Positions 1 to 12,589 of a stretch of 64,000 nt of DNA are shown here, piece after piece (the stretch's first letter is position 1; each line of letters starts with the position of its first letter). Origin of the DNA: Arcuatula senhousia (lineage: Eukaryota > Mollusca > Bivalvia > Mytilida > Mytilidae). The notes beneath the pieces are model-generated. The model did no database searches. It saw only the letters and a program-made list of their open reading frames with translations, and had not been told where the DNA came from. Location of the stretch: positions 34,148,502 to 34,212,501 of the forward strand of contig OZ020304.1 in the NCBI GenBank assembly GCA_963971305.1. Direction: 5' to 3'. Made by a program: the position numbers and the translations under genes.

Positions 1-1885
1 GACTGACAAATGCTCCTTTAAATGTGAAATTGGTAATAATTATTGTTTTTATTAGTATCAAAACAATCTGTACAGTGAATGATTAATTACAAAATAAATA
101 AATCCCCGCACATGCGTAATCAAACACCATGAAAATGTAAACATGGTTTGCACATGTTTTGATTAGGTTAAATTATTTCTAAATAAACATAATGGGCATC
201 TCAGGACAGATTGGTAACCTTATTGATTCATTTGATTAAAACCATACAATGTAGGTAAATGCACACAGCACAGTGGCCATGATCAGACAGGTGTGACCGA
301 TTATCTAATTAGCGTAACCCCGAGGCTATTCTCACCTGTGACACCTGAGATTAATGACCACAAGACCGGATGCCCAGGAAGATAATTAAACAATTATATG
401 ACCGATTAGTCAAATAAATTACTTACAATAAAATTTTAATATGTCCGATTGGGAGTATTTTCAGTCGGTCATTTAGGACAAAATTTCGGTCATGACCGGC
501 AAATATGACCGTTTCCAGACCCTTGCTCTATATGTACATGTTCACTTTTTTCAAATCAAGTTTTTTTCACATACATGTACATGTATTACTAAAATCAATG
601 TTTCTACATTTTGAATATATGTGACATACAATGTATTTGCATGTAAAGGTATTATACCATTATTTCACAAATGCATAATTTGAAGAAAAAAAATGTAAAT
701 ACAAGGAATCAGATGAAATTATAATTCCTTGGTTAATACATGTACAAAAAAGTATGTAGCACATATCTGCCATATCTAATGTCTTGTGTTTTTCTCTAAA
801 AGATTAAGATAATAGTCATAATTTAGATCATAACATGCATGCTCTGGGTTCATTGATCTACAAGATCAATACTTGTAAAAGTCAGTACAGTACATTACAA
901 TGTATTTGATAATATTGACTTTCCACTACTGCACTATCAATAAGTCATCAGAAGCATTCCTTCTCATGTTTCATAGTGCTAGTGATATTGACTTTTGGAC
1001 TTTAAAATGCCAATCTAACAAATGAAGAACACATTAACAGATTTTAATGTTTTGTTATAATGTACATGTACATCATGTACAAATCATTGAATTTTCATGT
1101 ACATGTACATTGTACTACTTATGTTTGAAGTATATTATTAAAATAGGTCAGTAAAATGTACATTAATTTAAAAAAAAAAAATGAATTCCAACAAAATACA
1201 CAAAATTCCCAACATACATGCTTAATAAAATTGTGTACCATGTACAGTACATCAAGTACATGTACCCTGCTGACTGAACACAGTGATAGTGGTACGCCAC
1301 TTTTAGAGACATTACAAATATCTTTTTTCTGGTTGAAGCTTTTTCAAAAATTCCTTTTACATTTAGAGGGGATGGTTATACAGCATTTTCAAAAAAGAAT
1401 TTTAGGACAATCTTGTTTAATAAAAAAGAAACCACTATCACAGTTTTCAGTCACGGTATGTCTCTTGGTTTACAATGTACAATGTATGTATAAGTACAAA
1501 TGTACAACATGTACAATACATATGAATTCAATACCAAATACATTTGTAACTATGGTTAGATCTTGAAGATCAACATTTCAGCATGTTTGAGTGAATGCGC
1601 TATTCCCCATTACATGTTTACAAAGACTGACCCTTAATTAAAGTCACATCTAACTACATGTACATAGTCTATTAAATCAAAATGGTCATAATGGTGGCAT
1701 ACATGTACAGTAGTATATATACAAATCTACATTATAAATTATTTTTATCACTCAGAAATTTGTGTTCTCAAAATGTATGAGATAGTGATGTCATCTGGAT
1801 GAACGGATCATAAAACATTATACCCTCCACATATTTGCTACCAAGAATATAATTACACATGTATCTTGAATCATTTAATAATTAC
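1..1885 (-). other. Rab6 intron 2, partial; AT-rich with TACATG repeats
   Basis: This stretch lies 3' of Rab6 exon 2 on the minus strand and is read as its second intron. I searched it for the next Rab6 exon (the switch I / WDTAGQE region) and did not find it, so the intron probably leaves the window. It is AT-rich with many short TACATGTACATG runs. A cluster of GACCG / CGGTC motifs at about 290-520 may be a small dispersed repeat. Open frames here are low-complexity chance frames. Confidence 0.5.
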
Positions 1886-3300
<1,415 letters not shown>

Positions 3301-3355
3301 GAGTACAGTTACTTTAAGACCACGCCAGTGTATTTAAAAAAAAAAAAGATTTTAA

Positions 3356-3510
3356 ATGGATCTTTCGAAAGCTTTCGACTGTTTGCCACATGATATTCTT
3401 TTAAAATTACTTGGCTGACCGTAACTGGACTGACATCCCAAAAGGTGTAGGCCCATACTTTTTCAATATTTTTTTTATATCAATGATATATTTTATTTTA
3501 TCATATTATA
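3356..3510 (+). pseudogene. Reverse transcriptase fragment of a jockey-like LINE (motif A and PQG region)
   Basis: Translation gives MDLSKAFDCLPHDILLKLLG, the RT motif A region of a non-LTR retrotransposon, with catalytic Asp in DLSKAFD. After a frame break comes PKGVGPYFFNIFFISM, a decayed form of the motif B PQGS...LGPLLFNIF block. About 60-70 residues between them are missing. The continuation of this protein (the YADD box) is found at about 7700. The original element was therefore split by what now lies between. Dead copy. Confidence 0.65.
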
Positions 3511-3877
3511 CTTATAGTTAATAAAGGACTTTTTTTCACTGGGCGATAATTAAGCCTGTTGTTTATAAAGAATTGTGTTCGAGATTTCATGTTCCGTGGT
3601 TGATATAGCTGTGACGTCATCTTCCGAGGCTGATTTAGCTTTATCACACCCGCTTCCGCTATTTTATCACACCCCTTTCCGTCACTTTTCGGAAGCCTGA
3701 CATCATTCGTGAAATTCCGGAATGACGCTGTTTTTATGACGTCATTATGTTTCAGGTTTTGTCAGTATCAAAAATGGATCATGCAACAAGAAGAGCCTCC
3801 CTCGGTTGATAAAGAAATTCTTTAAAAAAAAACTCGGTTTTCAAAAACGATATAATGAGGGTTTTTTTTGCTTGTCC
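3511..3877 (+). other. Junction region upstream of the LINE; no gene seen
   Basis: AT-rich DNA between the two LINE remnants. It holds several CTTCCG / CGGAAG and TGACGTCAT motifs (about 3610-3750) that could belong to the 5' UTR or internal promoter of the LINE that follows. I see no coding signal. Confidence 0.3.
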
Positions 3878-4187
3878 AATGTTTAAGTATAATATCAATG
3901 GATTGGGAGACAAATGCAAAGATGATTTCTTTTTATCAAAAATAAATTATGATATAAACATACTTCTTGGGCACTTCTTGAAACTTGGAAGGGTACTGAC
4001 CCTAACATTAATATTCCAGGATATAAGATAATTCAAAAATGTCGCAACAGAAAGAAAAAAATCAAAACGACACAGTGGTGGTATTATAATTTTATATAAA
4101 TCAGATATACATAAAGGAATATTCAGGAAGTAAAAGATTTAACTCTATCGCCAAATCGTATTTTGCTTAAATTAAATAGAGAATTCT

Positions 4188-4829
4188 TTGCATGGTTTTC
4201 AAAGAGATCTTTTTATTTGTGCTTGCTATATACCACCTGTCGGATCACCACATTATGATGATGATTTTATTAAAATAGAAAATGAGATTTCTCAGATTGT
4301 AAATATTGGAAGTATTCTTTTAATCGGTGATTTGAATTCCAGAGTAGGCAATCGTCATGATTTTATTGAAAACGAAGGTCAGATCCACTCATCTGTACAG
4401 GATATATTACCAGATGACTATAATTCTGATTTTAATTTAGATAGAAATTCACTTGATACTATATTTAATACACAAGGTGAACAATTACTTAATCTTTGCA
4501 TTGCCTCCCAACTCCGAATATTAAATGGCTTAAATGGACGTTTTATTGGTGATTGTCTAGGTAATATGACATGTTTTAAACATAACGGGTGTAGTGTAGT
4601 TGATTATGCCTTGACTAGTGTAGACCTTATTAATAATTTAAAATTTTTTCAAACATTAGATCCCACTTATCTTTCTGACCATTCTCAAATTGTTGTACAT
4701 TTTAAATGTCATATAAACAATGCAGTGTCATATAGTTCTGTTGATAGTAATACAATAGACTTTAATTACAAGTGGGAAGAAGTTTCAAAGCAAAAATTGT
4801 ACAATGCATTAGAAGACAAATATAATTGA
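4188..4829 (+). pseudogene. LINE endonuclease (exonuclease-endonuclease-phosphatase fold) segment
   Basis: The open segment encodes about 213 residues of the LINE endonuclease that nicks target DNA. Visible family motifs in order are CYIPP, GDLNSR (metal and phosphate binding), SVVDYA and SDHSQI with the catalytic Asp-His pair. The N-terminal part of the domain (from about 3878) is in other frames because of small frameshifts. The listed start is only the first ATG after those breaks. It ends at a TGA caused by a frameshift into the RT segment. Confidence 0.8.
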
Positions 4830-4830
4830 T

Positions 4831-6291
4831 GTGAGAGACAAAATTTTAAATTTTGAAAGTTTTATTTATGAGAATAGTGAGATTGGGGTAAATAAGGCTG
4901 AATCGGATTTAAATACTATTTTTCGAAATCTGTCAGAAAGATCTTGCAAAGTTGTTAGAACAAATAAGAAAAGAAAGAATAAGAAGAAGAAGCCGTGGAA
5001 TGACAATGAATTGTCAGAATTGAGAAAAACAGTTTCATATTTAGGTAACAGATTAAAGCTTAATCCCTGTAATCAGGAATTAAGAACAAGATTCTTAAAG
5101 AGTTCTAAGAATTGCAAAAAACTTGTTAAGAAAAAATATCAACAATATAAAAAAGATATTTTTCATAAACTTTTAAAGTTGAAAGATAATGATCCTAAAC
5201 AGTACTGGAAAATTTTAAAATCACTTAAATTTGAAGATTTAAATAATTCTATAGAGTTAAAAGCTGATTTTAATGAACTAACTAACCATTTTAAAACTCA
5301 AGGGGTAACTCATGATTTTGATAAAGAATTTAAACAGAAAGTTGAATCTGATTCAAACAAGATTCCTCTATTTAACATGTTTAATGATATAACGGATAAA
5401 CCTATTACAATAACTGAAATAAATAAATGTTTAAAAAAACTAAGTTTAGGAAAAAGTGCTGGTCCAGATAAAATTTCCAATGAAATTATAAAATACAGTG
5501 GCATTGCAACTTGCAAAGCTATTGCTTAACTCTTTAATATTATTTTAGAATCTGGAAAATATCCCAACAATTGGAGGAAATCATTTATAACACTAATTCA
5601 TAAATCAGGAGACAAACAAACTATCAATAACTATAGAGGAATTTCACTACAAAATTGTATTGCTAAGCTTTTTAGTGCAGTCATTAATTCTAGACTTGTT
5701 ACTCTTTATGAGAATAAATTTGCAGATCAACAATTTGGGTTTCGGTTCAATCATAGAACCACTGATAGTATATTCATATTGAAAACACTCATTACGAAGT
5801 ACTTAGTAAAGAGTAAAAAGAAAATATTTTCTTGCTTTGTTGACTTACGCCGTGCCTTTGACACTGTCTGGCACGACGGACTTCTATATAAATTAAGGCA
5901 AAATGAAGTTGGCCTTAAAATGTTTAATATATTAAAAGACATGTATAGAAGCTGTGAATCATCAGTGAAGACTGACAATAGTCATTCAGATTTCTTTGAA
6001 ATAAAAAGAAGTGTTAAACAAGGGGACAGCTTGAGTCCTACATTATTTAATTGTTTTATTAATGATCTACATTCAACATTTGATGCATCATGTGACCCTG
6101 TCTGTCTAGATAGAACAAATATAAACACATTGAGTTTTGCAGACGATCTAATTCTTTTATCAGAGTCTGCAAATGGGCTCCAATCTGCATTAAAAAAGAT
6201 TGAAGAATATTGTTATAAATGGCAATTAAGTGTTAATATAAATAATACTAAATATTATGATTTTTCAAGGAGGCAACCAAATCTGCAATAA
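4831..6291 (+). pseudogene. LINE reverse transcriptase core, one internal stop
   Basis: Same frame throughout apart from TAA 5527-5529. A basic linker (about 4960-5160) precedes LGKSAGPDKISNEI, the region before RT motif 1. After the stop come NNYRGISL and DQQFGFR, then motif A DLRRAFDTVWHDGL, motif B RSVKQGDSLSPTLFN and the active-site box LSFADDLILL. The frame breaks after the thumb region. All three catalytic aspartates are present, so only a few lesions separate this from an intact enzyme. Confidence 0.85.
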
Positions 6292-6295
6292 TTTT

Positions 6296-7371
6296 TACTA
6301 TAAAAACCAATTGTTACTGGAAGTTAAAGAATTTAATTTCCTTGGAAATATTATTGACTGTAAAGGAAAATTTAAAAGGTCTTCACAGGAATTATCAAAA
6401 AGGGATTGAAAGCGTATTTGTCTCTCAAGAAGTATATGTCAAATTTTAAGCATATACCTGTAAATTTATCTTGTAAACTCTTTGACACTTTAATTAGACC
6501 AATTTTATTATATAACAGTGAGGTCTGGTTTATGGATGAATATTTTACTGTCTTTAAAGCTATACAAAGGTCCTCAGTGAGTGGCAGAGATGCGGATATC
6601 TTGTCTTTAGCTGACAAGTTTCCATTTGAAAAAATACATAATAAATTTTGTAAAAGTGTGCTAGGTGTACGAAGAACAGCTAGTAACATTGCTTCAAAAG
6701 CAGAGCTAGGAAGGTTGCCTCTAGAATCATTTATTAAAACACAAGTGAATACTTTTTATTCCAGAATTAACTCTCAGGGTATTAATCCATTGGTTAAAGA
6801 AGCTCTTGTTGTTAACAAAACCCTTAGCAATGAGGGTATATATACTTGGTATAGTTTTGCTACCTCTATTTTGAATCAATTTCAAATAGATAAAGAAGAT
6901 TTAGAGTTTCCTGATAAACTTTATAAAGTTATAAAAGTTAAAGTTAAAAACAGCAGTAAAAGAATTATCAATGATAAATATGAAGAAGTCTTCATGAACA
7001 AAATTGTAAAATTTGATAATAGCTCTAAGTTATATCTATATAGCAAATTAAAGCTAAATATGAATATGGCAGATTATTTGAAAATCCCCAATTTCAATAG
7101 TCGAAAAACTCTTACTAAATTTCGCATTAGTGACCATAACTTGGCTGTTGAGGTTGGGAGATACAAAAACATCCCTCGTGATCAGAGACTTTGTAAAATA
7201 TGCAATGTCTTGGATGACGAGGCACACTTCTTTTTTGACTGCCAAATAAATAACAGTATACGAAAATATCTAATAAATATACAAACTTTAACCAGCTTGA
7301 CTCTTTTAATAAACTTGTACTTATTCCAAAATATTATATGGATGTTTTGTCCATTATTAATGACTTTATAA
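6296..7371 (+). pseudogene. LINE RT thumb and C-terminal zinc-finger region
   Basis: From 6296 in frame 2 the thumb continues (EVKEFNFLGNIIDCKGKF), then a frameshift near 6400 leads into a 321-codon open frame in frame 1. It contains LFDTLIRPILLYNSEVW, FCKSVLGVRR and, near the end, LCKICN...DDEAHFFFDC, the CxxC...H...C finger typical of this LINE group. The end is followed by AT-rich 3' UTR. Confidence 0.75.
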
Positions 7372-7573
7372 AGCAATCCTTAGAATTGCGAAAATGAGGT
7401 CTATACTGGTCAAGTGCATGCATATTATATTAATTCATTTTCTATTATGTCCTCTTTATATTTGTATGTACTTCTATGTGAATATGTTCATGTTATGTAT
7501 TATTATATGTATTGCCTGGCCTACTATGGTCTTTATGCAAATAAATTTATAGTATAATATGATAAATACATCA

Positions 7574-7705
7574 TTACATTTCATGTATCTTACCCTAAAT
7601 CAGCCTTCGGTCATTTTTTATTCCACGAGCCGTTCGGCTCTCGGCCCGATGAAATATCCTTATACTGATAAAGGGTAAGATAGAAAATAAGACATGTAAT
7701 AATCT
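7574..7705. repeat. Small palindromic repeat
   Basis: ATCTTACCCT (7587-7596) is matched in reverse by AGGGTAAGAT (7672-7681), with looser pairing of the flanks. A central hairpin GAGCCGTTCGGCTC lies between them. It looks like a short solo MITE at the LINE 3' boundary. Confidence 0.45.
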
Positions 7706-8543
7706 ATACCTATTGAGCATGGCTATGCTGATGAAAATGCCCTATCTTATGCTGATTCCGACTTTGATAATTTAATATCTGTTCTCTCAAACGAAAGTAC
7801 TATCTTGATTGACTGGTTCAAAATTAACTTATGCAAGCAAACCCTGACAATTTTCATGCTATTGCCAAAGGAGAGGGGGGTGGGGTAGGAGGGGGTCTGA
7901 TCCCGGAATCCCGAACAAATTTTTTAATTTTACAAAATCAGGTCATCCCGACTTAAAAATGAGAAAATCCCGAAGCCCGGTAAAGTTGATATAATTTTAT
8001 CCCGGAATCCCGAACTTAAATTGTCCAAATCCCGGTATCCCGAGCTTAAATATGGCCAATCCCGGTGTCCCGAAAAAGGTCCTTCCCCCTCATAGGAAAT
8101 GAAACCGTGACATATTATGACACCAGTTTTTAATATATAATCTTGTGATCGATATAGATCCACGTCGTAAAGCCTCTCAATTCAATGTGCTAAAACGCAT
8201 TCAGTGAATTTGGTTGTTTTCTCTCCAAATTGAATAAGCTCTCCATTTCCATACCTGTATTTTTTCTAACTTTAATTTTGTCCTTTGCCTTGGCATTTTT
8301 GCACTAAAAGTAATTCTGCTTAATGTTAAAAAAGATCAAGAGAAGCCTTACGATTCACATAATTATGATGACTACAAGAGTTCATATGGTGAATTATTAC
8401 AAAAGTACCTTCACTGAAGATCAGAAGGAATGGATGCGTACAATGGCTATTGAATGTTTAAAGATTTTATATAAATTATCACCACCTTGGTAACATGACC
8501 TTGTTGTTTTTAAAAAATCAAAGAGACGTCGCGCAAGATATTG
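7700..8543 (+). pseudogene. Continuation of the split jockey-like LINE (RT motif C and thumb), with an insertion
   Basis: GYADENALSYADSDFDNL is the RT active-site box (YADD decayed to YADE) of the same family as the 3356 fragment. It continues ILIDWFK, then frame-shifted MQANPDNFHAIAK to 7870. A miniature element interrupts at 7870-8091. The LINE resumes with FNVLKRI, ALAFLH and SSYGELLQKY, then MRTMAIECLKILYKLSPPW and HDLVVFKKSK up to about 8523. Multiple stops and frameshifts show it is dead. The C-terminus resumes at about 11049. Confidence 0.65.
7870..8091. mobile_element. G/C-rich miniature insertion with CCCGGAATCC repeats
   Basis: A 220-bp block starts GAGAGGGGGG and ends CCTTCCCCCTC, so the ends are weakly inverted. 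Inside are imperfect repeats of AATCCCGGTATCCCGA. It sits cleanly inside a LINE reading frame (AIAK before, GNET after), which fixes its borders. Class unknown; a MITE-like element is the simplest reading. Confidence 0.5.
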
Positions 8544-8746
8544 GTTCCACTTTCCGTAACGTCGTAACGCAAGTTTACGCTACATACAAAACATGAGATT
8601 GCGCTAAAATTCCGTTTTGCTTCTTCCGATATTATATGACACTTTTAAAGTATGACTTTTTTCAATTGAAAATGCTGTAGAATATTTACCAGAATTCAGT
8701 TTTATTTTATTTTTTGTTTTGCTTTTCGTATCAGGTTTGTCATGTT

Positions 8747-9358
8747 TTTGTCCCCCGCCGCAACGCGTCGGAGGGACTAAGTAATGAACTCCGTCCGTCC
8801 GTCCGTCTGTCCGTCCGTCCGTCTGTCCGTCCGTCCGTCCGTCACGTTTTTTGTGGGTGCAACTCCTCGGACACTACAGAACGGATGTTGCTGAAACTTT
8901 ACACACTGATAGGGTACTATTAGTACGTAATCATCCCATATTTGAAATTTTCAAAATGGCCGCCGTTTCCATTGAAACAGGGAAGAAAGGTCAAAATATA
9001 GGACATCCAATATCTCGGTTACCTAGGTGCATAGGGTTCTGAAATTTTGTAGGCTGATAGAGCAAAAGGTACTCTATCATAGTACGAAAACAAATTTTGA
9101 AGCGAAATTTACGGTTTTCGAGTTATTTACGAAATTGTGATTTTCCGGTCCAAAATGGGACTTTGTCATGACAAACGTTTTTGTGGGTGCAACTCCTTGG
9201 ATACTACTGAACAGATGTTGCTGAAACTTTACACACTGATAGGGTACTGTTAGTAGGTGATCATCCCATATTTTGACAACCAATTTCTATCGTTTCTCAG
9301 AGAATATATCGCTCTAATTGACATACCAAACAACTTTTATGCGACGGCGGGGGACACA
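8747..9358. mobile_element. MITE with TGTCCCCCGCCG ends and a GTCC microsatellite
   Basis: Left end TTTGTCCCCCGCCG (8747-8760) and right end CGGCGGGGGACACA (9345-9358) are inverted. A (GTCC/GTCT)n tract occupies about 8791-8843. An internal unit beginning GTGGGTGCAACTCC appears twice (about 8853 and 9184). I recall this as a widespread bivalve repeat type. No coding capacity. Confidence 0.6.
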
Positions 9359-10288
9359 TGGCTACGCGTAGCAATCTTGTTTTATTATACTTACAACAAT
9401 AACGTATAAGTTTTCTTTCTTTATGCTTTTGCATATATTATTATTTAAAAAAAAAATCTATCAACATGCACACAGCAATAAAATCGCATCAAAGGGGGAT
9501 ATGCCATCCTCCAATAAACAAAAAGATTAATATGAAAATAAAATAAACCAACCGCAGACAGTTTGCTTAACCTGTATGATTACGTCGTTTTAAATATTGA
9601 AAAACATCAAAAATGAGCAAGCGTGACATGTAAGTGCGAAATCGTAAAAATCCTAATGTCTTGACATTTGTTATCTTACAATTCCGAAACTAATTCTGCA
9701 ACAAGTTGACAAAATGCACATTTTTAAAATGGTTTCAAAGTTTGAATCCAAAGCTGTATATCAAAGTTACATGGCCTCAAAAATTGAAGCAAGCGTAAAA
9801 AAAGAAGTATTTTGCCTTGGTTCTCGGAGTTGTGACATTTGTGTGCGAAATCGAAAAAATGTAAGTGCGTTAAAATATAAAGTAATATATTTTCAAATTT
9901 TAAGATAATTAAACTTGAATAAATGCACATTTGAAAAATATAAGCAAAATTTTGTTTTATTTGTTCGTCTCTTTGTTGGAGTTAAGAGAAGTTTGACCAA
10001 AAAAATTCGACGCCCGAATCGGCTAATTTTACGTCGTGTGACATTGGGCTCACTTGTATTTAAACTAAGATTTTTACAAGAAGGTACACTGTAGGTGGTT
10101 TAAATTGCTTATCTGTAAAGTAATACCCTTGTAGAAAAACATATCTGAAGGGCGAAAAAAATATCATTCGAATCACCTGATTTACTTGTTTATTTTATAG
10201 ATTGAAAAACATGAAAACGTCGTTTTTCATTTTTGTGACATTTTTGTATTACTTTGTATTCTGCGTCTGTTCATAACATTTTAATAAA
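9359..10288. other. AT-rich filler inside the 2.5-kb insertion; nothing recognised
   Basis: Low-complexity AT-rich DNA with short chance open frames on both strands. I see no domain, RNA gene or splice structure. Confidence 0.4.
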
Positions 10289-10891
10289 TAAAAAAGTAAA
10301 AAAAAATGGTCAAAGTATAAAGAAAACTGTCTAAATGTTTTGTACTTTAAAAATCAGAACTATTGCCGCTGGTTTTAAAGATCATTTAAATAAAATCGCT
10401 TTTCAAAAAATATTTTTGTGGACCACTTTTCGTAGCGTCTACATACTTTTTTCACAACGAAAAATGGCGATAAAACAAAATTGCGCTTTATTTTGATTTT
10501 TCTCAGCAATAACCATTTTTAGTTGGTCGAAAAGTTTTGGTTTATAAATTATAACTTGTAAAACTCAACAATTAAAAAAGTTACACACAGAAACGCAAAG
10601 ATGTTTGCTTGATTATGTTACGCTTCTACAGCATAAAAATGGCGTCTTTTCAATTTTCTCAAAACGCTCCTGTTTTTTCTGCGTAAAATAATGAGGAAAA
10701 GACTGATCAAAAATTATTCTACAGAATCTATACTTTAATTTGATATAATATTAAATTTGATATAATATTTTTTTGACAAGCGATTTTATTTAAATGATCT
10801 ATAAAACCAGCGGCAATAGTTCTGATTTTTAAAGTACAAAACATTTAGACAGTTTTCTTTATACTTTTGACCATTTTTTTACTTTTTATAT
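10289..10891. repeat. Foldback element with about 113-bp inverted arms
   Basis: The left arm (about 10289-10401) runs from the A-rich AAAAAGTAAAAA through GCCGCTGG to AAAATCGCTTT. It is mirrored almost base for base by 10779-10891. The 377-bp loop is AT-rich and non-coding. This is the layout of a foldback or MITE-type element. Confidence 0.65.
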
Positions 10892-10892
10892 T

Positions 10893-10951
10893 GTTCTTAA
10901 ACTGATTCAAATTTGAGTTTTTTTCAAAATTCGGTAGGTCATTCCATAAAA
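10893..10951 (-). repeat. Inverted copy of the LINE C-terminal coding tail
   Basis: These 59 bases are the reverse complement of 11139-11196, part of the jockey-like LINE C-terminus (VLWNDLPNFE...). The two copies face each other across about 187 bp. It may be a second LINE fragment or a local inverted duplication made during insertion of the neighbouring foldback. Confidence 0.6.
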
Positions 10952-11048
10952 TTTCTTATTTGTTATGTTTCCTGCAATTTTTACAAAGTCATTTTCTATA
11001 AACTTGGGAGACGTTTTGAACGATAGTATGAACTTCGTGCGCGACGTC

Positions 11049-11227
11049 ACTATAATTTTTGATATTCCAATATTGTAGATGTACCTAGAATACAAACAAC
11101 TACCTATGGTAAGAATTCCGTTGACTATGATGCTGCTGTTTTATGGAATGACCTACCGAATTTTGAAAAAAACTCAAATTTGAATCAGTTTAAGAACATT
11201 ATTAAATCTTGGAATGGAAACAATTGA
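11049..11227 (+). pseudogene. C-terminal end of the split jockey-like LINE
   Basis: The translation reads YNF-stop-YSNIVDVPR, then IQTTTYGKNSVDYDAAVLWN and DLPNFE, ending WNGNN and TGA at 11225-11227. This is the conserved tail of the LINE family seen at 3356 and 7700. The stop in the first line is TGA where the family has CGA. This piece closes the reconstruction of one LINE copy scattered over 8 kb. Confidence 0.65.
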
Positions 11228-11265
11228 AAATGTGCTGATACCATATGTAGGTCAATTCCCTTTTT

Positions 11266-12589
11266 AGCTCACCTGGACCGAAGGTCCAGGTGAGCTATTA
11301 CCATCACTTGGCGTCCGTCGTCTGTCATCGTCGTCGTCTGTCGTCCGTTAACAATTTTTCAAAAATCTTCTCCTCTGAAACTACTGAACAGAATTTAATG
11401 AAACTTTTGTATGAATGATCCTTAGGGTGTCCTGCACCAAACTTGTGTTTTGATTTTTGATCCGTCAAAAAACATGGCCACCGTTACTAAAAATAGACCA
11501 GGGGGGTTACACTACTGTTTTTGGCTTGTAAATCAAAAAGTATAAGGGATAGATGAAATCTGATGCCACCCTACTGCTTCAGCATCAACAGTTCTACAAA
11601 AATCTCCATTTCATTTGGTCGAACTTTTCAGATGATCCCTTATAGGGGTTACAGCCCCTGAAAGGTGAAAAATAGCGTTTTTTTAATGTTTTTGGCTTAT
11701 AGAATGAAGACTATTGCAGATAGAGAAAAGCTGTTGCTTGCTTAAATGGTCAGCTCATTAAGCTCTTCAAAAGTATCCATAGGGTCGAAGTTGTCAGATG
11801 ACCCCTTATAGGGGTTACAGCCCCTTAAAGGCGAAAAATAGTGTTTTTGGCCTTTAGAATGAAAACTATTGCAGATAGAGAAAAGCTGTTGCTTGCTTAA
11901 ATGTTCAGCTCATTAAGCTCTTCAAAAGTATCCATAGGGTCGAAGTTGTCAGATGAGACCTTATAGGGGTTACAGCCCCTTAAAGGCGAAAAATAGTGTT
12001 TTTGGCCTATAGAATGAAAACTATTACAGATAGAGAAAAGCTGTTGCTTGCTTAAATGTTCAGCTCATTAAGCTCTTCAAAAGTCTTCATAGGGTCGAAG
12101 TTGTCAGATGACCCCTTATAGGGGTTACAGTCCCTTAAAGGCGAAAATTAGTCTTTGTGGCCTATAGAATGAAAACTATTGCAGATATTGAATAGCTGTT
12201 GCTTGCTTAAATGCTCTTCAAAAGTCTTCATAGGGTCGAAGTTGTTAGATGACCCCTAATAGGGGAAACAGCCCCTAAATTAACATGATTTCATGTATTT
12301 GGCTCAAGTAATGAAAACTACCGGTATAGCAGATAAAGAGAAGTGGTTGCTTGCTTAAATGTTCAGTTCATTAAGCTCTTAACAAAAGTCGCTACAGAGT
12401 CAAAGTGTTCAGACGGCCCTTTAAATAACGTCTTGCACGTTTTTGGCCTAGCTACAGAATGAAAACTTTTGCTGAAAGAGAAAAGCTGTCGCTTGCTTAA
12501 ATGCTCAAGCTTATTTAGCCCTACAAAGTTCTTCATAGGGTTGACATCAAGACCAGGTGAGAGATTCAGGCTCCTAGGAGCCTCTTGTT
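11266..12589 (+). mobile_element. Hairpin-ended repetitive element, copy 1
   Basis: It starts with a perfect 14-bp-arm hairpin (AGCTCACCTGGACC, loop GAA, reverse complement; 11266-11296) and ends with the 16-bp palindrome AGGCTCCTAGGAGCCT (12568-12583). Between are about six diverged copies of a 115-160-bp unit containing TTATAGGGGTTACAGCCCCT and GCTGTTGCTTGCTTAAATG. It is non-coding. A second copy in the opposite orientation is at 19039-20198. Class unknown; the hairpin ends recall rolling-circle or foldback elements. Confidence 0.6.

Larger units (their letters stand above)
3878..7560 (+). mobile_element. Nearly full-length APE-type LINE (endonuclease + reverse transcriptase), inactivated
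   Basis: A non-LTR retrotransposon of the CR1/jockey-like group. Order: apurinic-like endonuclease from about 3878 (KYNINGLGDK), RT core, then a C-terminal region with a CxxC...H...C finger. The coding part is interrupted by frameshifts before 4188, near 4830, near 6255 and near 6400, and by a TAA at 5527-5529. The 3' end is AT-rich, finishing near 7560 with AAATAAATTTATAG. Catalytic boxes are still recognisable, so decay is moderate. The element sits inside an older LINE whose halves flank it. Confidence 0.8.
8525..11048. mobile_element. 2.5-kb insertion bounded by inverted repeat GACGTCGCGC
   Basis: GACGTCGCGC at 8525-8534 is matched by its exact reverse complement at 11039-11048. LINE coding sequence stops at the left border (FKKSK) and resumes at the right border (YNF-YSNIVDVPR), as expected if a DNA element inserted there. 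Inside are other repeats (8747-9358, 10289-10891, 10893-10951) and no recognisable transposase. The terminal match is short, so the boundary claim rests mainly on the LINE discontinuity. Confidence 0.45.

Noticed and set aside
1156..1566. 136-codon plus-strand frame
   Set aside because: Low-complexity, TACATG-rich sequence inside the presumed Rab6 intron; no domain seen.
8791..8843. Coding PSVRPSVRPSVR repeat protein
   Set aside because: It is a GTCC microsatellite within a known type of bivalve MITE.
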